Source: GCA-2687025 sp964473525 (GTDB lineage Bacteria > Poribacteria > WGA-4E > GCA-2687025). From it: a stretch of 64,000 bases of DNA. Shown here piece by piece: positions 6,622 through 13,973 of the stretch. The stretch is taken from positions 1 to 64,000 of the forward strand of contig CAYYPK010000032.1 in NCBI GenBank assembly GCA_964473525.1, given 5' to 3'. The notes under the pieces are model-generated. The model saw only the letters and a program-made list of their open reading frames with translations, ran no database searches and had not been told where the DNA came from. The first letter of the stretch is position 1; each line of letters starts with the position of its first letter. A program made the translations under genes and the position numbers.

Positions 6622-9297
6622 GTGGCAAAAGCCAAGACGACCCCCATGATGGAGCAGTACCACGGGATCAAGGCGGAGAATCCCGACGCGGTCCTCTTCT
6701 TCCGCATGGGAGACTTCTACGAGACGTTCTTCGACGACGCCAAGGTCACGGCAAGCGCGTTGGAGATCACGCTGACGTCCCGCGGAGAGAAGGACGCCAA
6801 CGGCGACAAGATACCCCTCGCCGGCTTCCCCTACCACGCCCTGGACGCGCATCTCTACAAGATGATTCAGGCGGGTCACAAGGTCGCCATCTGCGAGCAG
6901 GTCGAGGATCCGAAACTGGCGCGCGGCGTCGTTAAGCGCGCCGTCATACGGGTCGTCACGCCAGGGACCGTCACCGACCCCAAGGTTTTGGACGTCAAGG
7001 CGAACAACTTCATCGTCGCCCTCTACGCCTTCGAGAAGACATTCGGCCTCGCGTGCGCGGATGTCTCCACGGGCGAGTTCCACGTCACCGAGCTAGCCAC
7101 TATCGAGAAGGTGTCGGCGGAACTCACGCGGCTGATGCCGGCGGAACTGCTGCTGCCCGAGGGATTTCGACACCGCGACGGGTTGTCCGAGGCGGAGGAG
7201 GCCGTGCGCCCCGCCCTCAACGAGTTGCCCGCGTGGCAGTTCGACCCGGAGACGGCGCGGGGAACGCTGCTACGCCACTTCCAGACGGCGTCACTTGACG
7301 GCTTCGGCTGCGAAGGCATGCACGCCGCGATCGGCGCCGGCGGCGCGCTTATGTCGTACTTGCACGACACGCAGAAGGAGAACGTCGACCATCTGACGTC
7401 CATGGACACGTACTCCACCGAGTCGTTCATGGCGATGGACGGCGCGACGCAACGCAACCTCGAGCTCGTGCGGTCGATGCGCGACGGATCCTCGCACGGC
7501 ACGCTGCTGCAGATCCTCGACGGCACGTTGACGCCGATGGGCGGGCGCAAGCTGCGACAGGCTATCGTGCAGCCGTTGTTGGACGCCCGTGAGATACGGT
7601 CCAGACTCGACGCGGTTGCGGAGCTGCGCGCCGAACTCGGCCCCCTGGACGACCTCCGTGCGCTGCTCAAAGGCGTGTACGACGTCGAACGGCTCGTCGG
7701 ACGTGTGGGTCTGGGCTCCGCTAACGCGCGCGATCTGCAATCGCTGGGGTCGTCTCTGTCGATACTGCCCGCGCTGAAGGAGGCGCTCTCGACGAAGAGC
7801 AGCAGCCTCCTCGCGACGCTGCACGACTCGTTGGACACCTGCGCTGATGTCGTGGACCTGGTCCTGCGCGCCGTGCACGAGGAGCCGCCCATCACCCTCC
7901 GCGACGGCAGGCTCATTCGCGACGACTACAACGCCGACCTCGACGAACTGCGCGACATCCTCGCCAACGGCAAGGAGCGCATCGCCCAGCTACAGGACAC
8001 TGAGCGCGAGACGACAGGAATCTCGTCACTCAAGGTCGGCTACAACCAGGTCTTCGGCTACTACATCGAGGTCACGCGCGCGAACCTGGCTAGCGTGCCC
8101 GAGTCGTACATCCGCAAGCAGACCCTCGCGAACGCAGAACGCTATATCACGCCGGAACTGAAGGAGTTCGAGGAGAAGATACTCAACGCCCAGGAGCGAA
8201 TTCTAGATCTCGAGTACGACCTGTTCCTCCAGGTGCGGGAGCAGGTTAAGGGCGAGATATCGCGTATCCAACGCGCCGCGGCGATCCTCGCCATCCTCGA
8301 TTTCCTCGCCGCGATGGCTTACATCGCCGTCAAGAACAACTACGTCAAGCCCGAGGTGGACGAGACGGCGGCGCTCTTCATCAAGAGCGGCCGGCATCCG
8401 GTCGTGGAGCAACTGGTGACCCACGAGGGGTTCGTGCCCAACGACACGCATCTGAACTGCGACCACGAGCAGTTGCAGGTCATCACCGGTCCCAACATGT
8501 CCGGCAAGTCGACCTATCTGCGGCAGGTGGCGCTCATCACGTTGATGGCGCAGATGGGCAGCTTCGTGCCTGCCGCCGAGGCGCACCTGGGCGTCGTGGA
8601 TCGCATCTTCACGAGGGTCGGGGCTGCCGACAATCTGGCGATGGGGCAGAGCACGTTCCTCGTCGAGATGAACGAGACGGCGAACATCCTCAACAACGCC
8701 ACGGATCGTAGTCTGCTGATTCTGGACGAGATCGGGCGAGGCACGAGCACCTTCGACGGCATCAGCATCGCGTGGGCCGTCGCGGAGCACATACTCACGG
8801 AGACCGGCGCCAAGACCCTGTTCGCGACGCACTATCACGAGCTCATCGAACTTGCCGACAAGTACCCGCGCGTGCGGAACTACAACGTCGCGATTCACGA
8901 GGACGAGGAGCGGATCACGTTCCTGCGCAAGGTCGTCGAGGGCGGGACAGACGACTCGTACGGCATCCACGTGGCTCGGCTGGCGGGGCTGCCGGACTCC
9001 GTCATTTCGCGCGCGATGGACATCCTCGTCGTGTTGGAGCAGCACGAGATATCGGTCGGTGAGCGGAAGGGGCCGCGGCCTCGTCGACGCCCTCGCAGGC
9101 GCGCCACCACGGACGGAGGCCTACAGATGTCGCTGTTCGTGCCGCCGTCGTCGGGAACGACGGACCCGTTGCTGGAGGAGCTTCGAGATGAGCTCACGGC
9201 GATGGAAGTCGACGCAATGACGCCGCTGGAGGCGCTCAACGCTCTACACGCCCTACGCAAGAAGCTGGACGGCTCCGACAACGGCGATACCGGTTAG
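6622..9297 (+). CDS. mutS: DNA mismatch repair protein MutS
   Basis: About 891 residues, normal for MutS. The N-terminal mismatch-binding domain has RMGDFYETFF with the Phe-x-Glu reading motif. The connector, core and clamp domains follow, and the C-terminal ATPase has Walker A GPNMSGKSTY, Walker B LLILDEIGRGTSTFDG and FATHYHELIELAD. The tail MTPLEALNALHALRKKL is the usual small C-terminal helix pair. I take GTG 6622 as start because the protein then begins TTPMMEQY as in other MutS; the open frame back to 6232 reads low-complexity sequence antisense to arsC. ATG 6646 is the alternative start. No mutL is in the window. Its stop shares four bases (TTAG, 9294-9297) with the stop of the convergent ccmD-like gene. 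Confidence 0.95.
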   Translation: MAKAKTTPMMEQYHGIKAENPDAVLFFRMGDFYETFFDDAKVTASALEITLTSRGEKDANGDKIPLAGFPYHALDAHLYKMIQAGHKVAICEQVEDPKLARGVVKRAVIRVVTPGTVTDPKVLDVKANNFIVALYAFEKTFGLACADVSTGEFHVTELATIEKVSAELTRLMPAELLLPEGFRHRDGLSEAEEAVRPALNELPAWQFDPETARGTLLRHFQTASLDGFGCEGMHAAIGAGGALMSYLHDTQKENVDHLTSMDTYSTESFMAMDGATQRNLELVRSMRDGSSHGTLLQILDGTLTPMGGRKLRQAIVQPLLDAREIRSRLDAVAELRAELGPLDDLRALLKGVYDVERLVGRVGLGSANARDLQSLGSSLSILPALKEALSTKSSSLLATLHDSLDTCADVVDLVLRAVHEEPPITLRDGRLIRDDYNADLDELRDILANGKERIAQLQDTERETTGISSLKVGYNQVFGYYIEVTRANLASVPESYIRKQTLANAERYITPELKEFEEKILNAQERILDLEYDLFLQVREQVKGEISRIQRAAAILAILDFLAAMAYIAVKNNYVKPEVDETAALFIKSGRHPVVEQLVTHEGFVPNDTHLNCDHEQLQVITGPNMSGKSTYLRQVALITLMAQMGSFVPAAEAHLGVVDRIFTRVGAADNLAMGQSTFLVEMNETANILNNATDRSLLILDEIGRGTSTFDGISIAWAVAEHILTETGAKTLFATHYHELIELADKYPRVRNYNVAIHEDEERITFLRKVVEGGTDDSYGIHVARLAGLPDSVISRAMDILVVLEQHEISVGERKGPRPRRRPRRRATTDGGLQMSLFVPPSSGTTDPLLEELRDELTAMEVDAMTPLEALNALHALRKKLDGSDNGDTG

Positions 9298-9617
9298 GCG
9301 GCGTCCTTAAGCCGCGCGATCTCGGCTTCGATGCGCCCCTGCCGCCGCGCGACGGAGACCATGTAAACCCCGAGCGCCGCCCATATCACGACGTATCCCA
9401 TGAACAGGAACCGCACGCGGCGCGACTGCTCCGCTTCAAGATATGCGACCGCCTGCGCCACCGCCGCGTCCAAGGATGCGTCGGGCGTGCCCGCCATCAC
9501 GGTCTCTATCTCGTCACGCGCTTCCTGTGCGGATACGCCCACTGGTATCGCGCTCATCAGCCCGTACGCGCCGCACGCGAACGCCACGACCGCCAATACT
9601 GCCACCGATGCCCGCAT
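9294..9617 (-). CDS. CcmD-like small membrane protein, last gene of the ccm cluster
   Basis: 107 residues from ATG 9617, with a GGGGGG run upstream. There is an N-terminal hydrophobic segment (ASVAVLAVVAFACGAYG, signal or TM), an extracytoplasmic loop, then a second TM (FLFMGYVVIWAALGVYMVSV) followed by basic residues and a short helix RIEAEIARLKDA. The second half matches the CcmD pattern: one TM with a charged cytoplasmic tail, which tethers holo-CcmE release from CcmABC. It is larger than classical CcmD (about 45-70). Position 4 nt after ccmC supports the call. Convergent stop overlap with mutS. Confidence 0.65.
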   Translation of the reverse strand: MRASVAVLAVVAFACGAYGLMSAIPVGVSAQEARDEIETVMAGTPDASLDAAVAQAVAYLEAEQSRRVRFLFMGYVVIWAALGVYMVSVARRQGRIEAEIARLKDAA

Positions 9618-9621
9618 GCGC

Positions 9622-10311
9622 TTACCCCCCGGTGTCCTCGCCGAATAGCTGTTCCTGACGCAACGCCGCGACTTCCTGCTCTGCGATCTCAACGTCCGCG
9701 CGCAACCGCGTGAGCAGGACGTACGCCGCTGACATCGCCAGCGTTCCCAGCACCATGCCGTAGTACATGCGGTTGTCGAGAGCCCACTTGGTCTTGGTCG
9801 TCGGGTGCAGGACGCTGCCCCATATCTTGATGGAGAAGTACACGATCGGCACCATCACGAAGGCGAAGATGCCGAAGACCGACGAGTATGTCCGACGGGC
9901 GTCACCGCTCGTCGTCGAGCGGAACAGGAGGTAGCCCGCGTACATGAGCCACAGCACCAGCATGGATGTCAGACGCGGCTCCCAGTTCCACCACGTGTTC
10001 CACGCACTACGCGCCCAGAGCATGCCTGTTAGCAGCACGATGGCGGCGTAGATCCAACCGACGGCGGCGGACGCCCCCGCGATGGCATCCGCGCGCGGGT
10101 TGCGTCGCACCAGGTAGACGATGCCGAACACCGCCGTTACCGTGAATGCGACGAACATGGACCACGCCGCGCCGACGTGGAAGTAGAAGATCTTCTGGAT
10201 CTCGCGCATCTGGACTTCTATCGGCGCGACGACGAACACGAACGTCGCGCCGACAAGCACGAGCGCTGCCGTGAGTAACCCCAGCGCGGCGTTGATGCGC
10301 GAACTCGTCAT
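9622..10311 (-). CDS. ccmC: Heme handling protein CcmC (System I cytochrome c maturation)
   Basis: 229 residues with about six TM segments. The heme-binding WWD-like region reads WNTWWNWEPRLTS, with Glu where most CcmC proteins have Asp. FYFHVGAAW and IKIWGSVLHP carry the flanking His residues. CcmC loads heme onto CcmE in the periplasm as part of CcmABCD. GGAGGAG lies just upstream of ATG 10311. The gene begins 2 nt after the ccmB stop and ends 4 nt before the ccmD-like start, so they are almost certainly cotranscribed. Confidence 0.93.
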   Translation of the reverse strand: MTSSRINAALGLLTAALVLVGATFVFVVAPIEVQMREIQKIFYFHVGAAWSMFVAFTVTAVFGIVYLVRRNPRADAIAGASAAVGWIYAAIVLLTGMLWARSAWNTWWNWEPRLTSMLVLWLMYAGYLLFRSTTSGDARRTYSSVFGIFAFVMVPIVYFSIKIWGSVLHPTTKTKWALDNRMYYGMVLGTLAMSAAYVLLTRLRADVEIAEQEVAALRQEQLFGEDTGG

Positions 10312-10313
10312 CG

Positions 10314-11042
10314 TCACTCCTCCAATAGCGAGTCGAACAGCGCGACCCCGACGCCCGTCGTCAACAGCGGATACGCCACTAGCAGCGAGAACCACCGCAT
10401 GTCGTCGATGGGCCGTGACGCGAAGATGTCCACGCTGACCTTGGTCGCGGCGATCAGCAGCGGCACCATCAGCGGCAGCAGCACGACGGACAGCAGGCTC
10501 TCGCGGCCACTCGCCGAGGCCGTCATCGTCGACACGAAGGCTCCTATGGCGCTTACGCCGCACGTCCCGAGCGCGGCCACGCCCGCCATACGAGTCATGT
10601 CGGGCGCTGTCATAGACTCCACTTGGAGGAACACCACCACGGCCGGGAGGAGCGCGACCTCAATCGCGGTAAGCACGACGAAGATGCTCGCGATACGGCT
10701 CAGATACACCGCCGTAGGACTTACGCCCGCGAGCCGGATGGCGGACATGGCGCCGTGTTCGCGATCCGCCTCGCCGCTTCTGTGCAACGCGATAACGGCG
10801 CCGAACGCCAGGGCCGACCAGAATATCGCCGCCCCCAGCTTCGCCAACTCGCCCTGCCGCGCCCCGCGTCCTAGACCTGGCGGCACGAACTCTGGACCGT
10901 ACGCGAAGGCGAACACCAGCACGACGAGCAGCGAGAAGAGACCCACGACGTAGAGCGCCTCGCGATTGCGCCAGTGGAGCCCGAGATCCTTCGCCACAAG
11001 CCTCGTGAATTGCGATGTCCATGTGGCCCCGCTGGCTGTCAT
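10314..11042 (-). CDS. ccmB: Heme exporter permease CcmB
   Basis: 242 residues with about six hydrophobic TM helices and the CcmB-type motif HRSGEADREHGAMSAIRLAG in the first cytoplasmic loop. It is the membrane partner of the CcmA ATPase in the complex that releases heme-loaded CcmE from CcmC. The start ATG overlaps the ccmA stop by 4 nt (ATGA, 11039-11042), indicating translational coupling. Confidence 0.93.
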   Translation of the reverse strand: MTASGATWTSQFTRLVAKDLGLHWRNREALYVVGLFSLLVVLVFAFAYGPEFVPPGLGRGARQGELAKLGAAIFWSALAFGAVIALHRSGEADREHGAMSAIRLAGVSPTAVYLSRIASIFVVLTAIEVALLPAVVVFLQVESMTAPDMTRMAGVAALGTCGVSAIGAFVSTMTASASGRESLLSVVLLPLMVPLLIAATKVSVDIFASRPIDDMRWFSLLVAYPLLTTGVGVALFDSLLEE

Positions 11043-11734
11043 ACCGCGTCCTCGTTCGCGTAGACGGCGCGCAACTCGTCCAGCGAGTCGGCCTCCGCGG
11101 ACTCGACGCGACCGCGCCGCACGAAGGCCACGTCGGTTGCCGCTTCATACCCTGACTCGATGTCGTGCGTCACGAGGCATATGGCGGCCCCGTCGTCGCA
11201 CGCCATCCGCAGCCGCTTCAGGGCCGCGGCGCGCATCGTGGCGTCCAGACCTGTAAACGGCTCGTCGAGCAGTAGGATTCGCGGCGTGTGTATCAGGGCT
11301 CTGGCGAGCGTTGCGCGCTGTGTCATGCCCCTGGAATACGCGCGCACCGGGATGTCCGCGAAGCGGGTCAGGCCGACTTCCTCGAGCAGTTCATCGGCGC
11401 GCGTCCGGACGTTCCGCACGCCGTAGAGGCCGCCGAAGAAGAGCAGGTTGTCCCGCGCCGACAGGTCGCCGTAGAGCTGGGACTCGTGACCGACGTACCC
11501 CAATTGCCGACGGTAGGCGGCGCGGCCCTTCGCGACGGGGCTGCCATCCCACGTGACGGCTCCTCGGGTCGGTCGCCAAAGCGTGGCCAATATCCGCAGG
11601 AGCGTGGACTTGCCGCTTCCGTTGGAGCCGAACAACGCCAGGCACCGACCGGCGTGCAACTCGGCGGAGGCCTCCCGCAGCACGAGCCGTCCGTCGAGCT
11701 CCTTCGAGACGTTCTCGGCGGCGAGGAGCGCCAT
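11039..11734 (-). CDS. ccmA: ABC ATPase CcmA of the heme/CcmE release complex
   Basis: 231 residues, a complete small ABC ATPase: Walker A FGSNGSGKSTLL, Q-loop YVGHESQLYG, signature YSRGMTQRATLARAL (SRGM in place of LSGGQ, as is common in CcmA), Walker B ILLLDEPFTGLD and H-loop LVTHDIESG. With CcmB and CcmC it drives release of holo-CcmE. It starts 3 nt after the stop of the 410-residue gene upstream and overlaps ccmB by 4 nt. Confidence 0.93.
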   Translation of the reverse strand: MALLAAENVSKELDGRLVLREASAELHAGRCLALFGSNGSGKSTLLRILATLWRPTRGAVTWDGSPVAKGRAAYRRQLGYVGHESQLYGDLSARDNLLFFGGLYGVRNVRTRADELLEEVGLTRFADIPVRAYSRGMTQRATLARALIHTPRILLLDEPFTGLDATMRAAALKRLRMACDDGAAICLVTHDIESGYEAATDVAFVRRGRVESAEADSLDELRAVYANEDAV

Positions 11735-11737
11735 GCG

Positions 11738-12970
11738 CTACCGTCCTCCTAGCCGCTCCATAATGGCGCCTAGGCGCGCCTTGTATTCGTCACGCACGCG
11801 CCGGTGCGCGCCACCTGACAGTTCCTTGGCCTCGTGCTGCTCGTCTAGGTGCGAGATCATCTCCAGGTGCGCGTCCTTGAGCGCGACCAGGTGAGATGCC
11901 TTCAAGCCCTTGAGGAAGCCCGGGTCGAAGCCGCCGGATGCCGGGATGGAGCCGCCAGCAGGTCGCCGGCTCTGCATGACCCACGCGCCGATGGCGCCGC
12001 CCGTCGTCAGCGAGATGGCGCCGACAAGCAGCAGCAGGACCATCGCGTTGGAGTCCGACCCAGTCGTTGTTGGCGACGCGGATGGGCGTGGGCTCGCCGC
12101 TGCGCCCGTCGCGCGCAGCCTGATATCGATGTTCGTGTACGCCGGTACTGGGCTCCCCTGGAAGGTGATGTACGCCTCGCCGTGGATGTCGGCGGACTCG
12201 CCTCGGGTGAACCCCGGCGAGGACACGGTGTACGCCGGGTTGCCTGCGAGCACCCGCACCTCGCGCACTGCCGCGTGCATGGAGCGCGACAGGTCCGCCG
12301 TCTGCGCCGCCTCGAAGTGATACGACAGCGTGATGAGCGTGCGACCCGGCTGCAGCGGATCGACGATGCTCAGACCGGTCTCATCTATCCGCGTCTGGAT
12401 GTCCTTGTTGTCCACGCTCACGGCGTGCGCGACGTGCGGTATGTGCACGTGCAGGCCAATGGGGTTGCCGTCGTGGTCCTGCTCGGCGTATGCCGACTCG
12501 CTTTCGTTCATGATGTCCAGGAACTCAATGACCTGCACCTGCCCTCCACCGTCGGTTGGCGGGAGGACCACAGAGAGGCCGACGTGTATCACCTCGCCGT
12601 CCGTTGTCGTGTCCGCGCGGGTCAGGTCGTAAACCATCTCCGGCGTCCAAGTGGACAGCGTGACGTTCTCGTTCTTCACGGGAGCGCCGTCGATTTCGGT
12701 CGCCAACGTGAAAGTGAGTTCGTCGTCCACGGGGAGGTCCACGAATTCGTAGCGACCGTCTGAGGACGTGACGATCTCGCGCACTTCCGCGCCGTTCTCG
12801 CCCCAGGTTAGCGTCACGACGGCGTCTGCTACGGCGCCCCCGTTGACGTCGTCCATCACGCGGCCTCGGATAACGCCGCTAACCTCCTGCCCTATGGCGG
12901 GCATGGTGAGCGTCAGCAGGGCCACACCTAACGAGAGCGCAATCGAAGTAGGCAGTGCTATTCGCCTCAT
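11738..12970 (-). CDS. Exported carboxypeptidase-regulatory-like membrane protein within the ccm operon
   Basis: 410 residues from ATG 12970, preceded by AGGGAG. Residues 1-27 are a signal peptide (ALSLGVALLTLTMPAIGQ). Residues 30-115 match a carboxypeptidase regulatory-like (transthyretin-like) beta domain: VIRGRVMDDVNGGAVADAVV through SSDGRYEFVDLP. A long extracytoplasmic region follows, then a Ser/Thr/Pro linker, one TM (AMVLLLLVGAISLTTGGAIG) and a cytoplasmic tail with a helical LDEQHEAKELSGG motif like the tail of CcmI-type proteins. Its start overlaps the previous stop by 4 nt. Its role in cytochrome c maturation is inferred from position only; it could be an apocytochrome chaperone or scaffold. 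Confidence 0.7.
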   Translation of the reverse strand: MRRIALPTSIALSLGVALLTLTMPAIGQEVSGVIRGRVMDDVNGGAVADAVVTLTWGENGAEVREIVTSSDGRYEFVDLPVDDELTFTLATEIDGAPVKNENVTLSTWTPEMVYDLTRADTTTDGEVIHVGLSVVLPPTDGGGQVQVIEFLDIMNESESAYAEQDHDGNPIGLHVHIPHVAHAVSVDNKDIQTRIDETGLSIVDPLQPGRTLITLSYHFEAAQTADLSRSMHAAVREVRVLAGNPAYTVSSPGFTRGESADIHGEAYITFQGSPVPAYTNIDIRLRATGAAASPRPSASPTTTGSDSNAMVLLLLVGAISLTTGGAIGAWVMQSRRPAGGSIPASGGFDPGFLKGLKASHLVALKDAHLEMISHLDEQHEAKELSGGAHRRVRDEYKARLGAIMERLGGR

Positions 12971-13437
12971 TGCGCGTCTCCCTTCCTTGAACTGCGGAAC
13001 GCCTCGATTTCCTTCTCCAGGTCGTCGGAAGAGACCTGGCGGCGCCCGCCCCCTCGTCCCGTTCGATGTCGGCTGATTTCTTGTTCCAGCGCGTCCTCGT
13101 GCATGGCCGATGTCGCGCTTGCCGCAGGGACACCGCCCCCCGCGGCCGCTATGCGCGCGTCTATGCGCGAGAGCACCTCTGCCGTCTCCACCATCAGATC
13201 GTGGCGCAGACGTTCGTAGTCCTCCTCCGATATCTTGCCGCATTCGAAGTCGAAGTCCAGGTCCGTCAGCGCCGTGTAGCTGCGTTCGCGCTCGCCGAGT
13301 AGCTCACGCGCCTCGCGCGCCGCGCGGTCGTCCTCTACGGTCACGCCGCCCATAGTCAGCACCGGCCGCAACAGGTACAGCAACGTAGGGAGGCCGAAAG
13401 CGAACAGACCTACGCCGATCATTGCGGATTCAGTCAT
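12967..13437 (-). CDS. CcmI-like single-TM protein
   Basis: 156 residues. One N-terminal TM (MIGVGLFAFGLPTLLYLLRPVL) is followed by a cytoplasmic helical region with YTALTDLDFDFECGKISEED and then YERLRHDL. That pattern is the short helical motif following the first TM in CcmI/CycH-like cytochrome biogenesis proteins. No TPR domain is present, so it is at most an N-terminal CcmI equivalent. Both ends are coupled: ATGA overlaps with ccmH (13434-13437) and with the downstream gene (12967-12970). Confidence 0.65.
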   Translation of the reverse strand: MTESAMIGVGLFAFGLPTLLYLLRPVLTMGGVTVEDDRAAREARELLGERERSYTALTDLDFDFECGKISEEDYERLRHDLMVETAEVLSRIDARIAAAGGGVPAASATSAMHEDALEQEISRHRTGRGGGRRQVSSDDLEKEIEAFRSSRKGDAQ

Positions 13438-13973
13438 GCGTCTTTCCGTTCGCTGAGTTCCCGCTCGATCTGCTGCTGATACTCGCTGAGCTCCTGTGTC
13501 GTCGTCGTCGGCTGCGGGGCGTGTTCCCGCCGACGGACGAGACGGCTGATGAGCACCCAAAACAGCGCGCTAAGGCCGGCAAACGCGAACGCTGGGAATA
13601 TCCAGATGACGAGGTCAAAGCCCTCCTTCGGTGGGGCCGCGAGGTACTGCGTGCCCCTGCGGGCGATGTATTCGTCGGCAATCTGTTGGGGCGTCACACC
13701 GTCGAGCAACTGGAGGGCCATGCCGTCCTTTATTTCTCGCGCCGTGCCACAGATGCACTCGTCTACGAGCGTCGGAGGGCAGCCGCAGTAGCATAGGATC
13801 TGCCGGGTCGCCTTCTTGAGTTCCGTGCGTTGGTCCGTCGTCAACTGCATGTGCGCGTGCTTCGACGGATCCTCGACCGGCGTGAGGTCGTGACCCACCT
13901 GCGCGAGGAGCGACGTTGAGACTGCAAGGCACAGTATGACCAGCACAGCGCTGCGCAGGAGCCGCTGGGTCAT
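13434..13973 (-). CDS. ccmH: CcmH/NrfF-like apocytochrome thiol reductase component, cysteine-rich variant
   Basis: 179 residues with a signal peptide (LLRSAVLVILCLAVSTSLLAQ), a periplasmic three-helix domain and a C-terminal TM (LVIWIFPAFAFAGLSALFWVL). CcmH proteins of proteobacteria have a CxxC motif; here it is replaced by CYCGCPPTLVDECICGTA, five cysteines at 61, 63, 65, 73 and 75. The rest, including LLDGVTPQQIADEYIARRG, follows the family pattern. It should keep the apocytochrome CxxCH thiols reduced for heme attachment by CcmF. ATG 13973 overlaps the ccmF stop by 4 nt. Confidence 0.85.
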   Translation of the reverse strand: MTQRLLRSAVLVILCLAVSTSLLAQVGHDLTPVEDPSKHAHMQLTTDQRTELKKATRQILCYCGCPPTLVDECICGTAREIKDGMALQLLDGVTPQQIADEYIARRGTQYLAAPPKEGFDLVIWIFPAFAFAGLSALFWVLISRLVRRREHAPQPTTTTQELSEYQQQIERELSERKDA

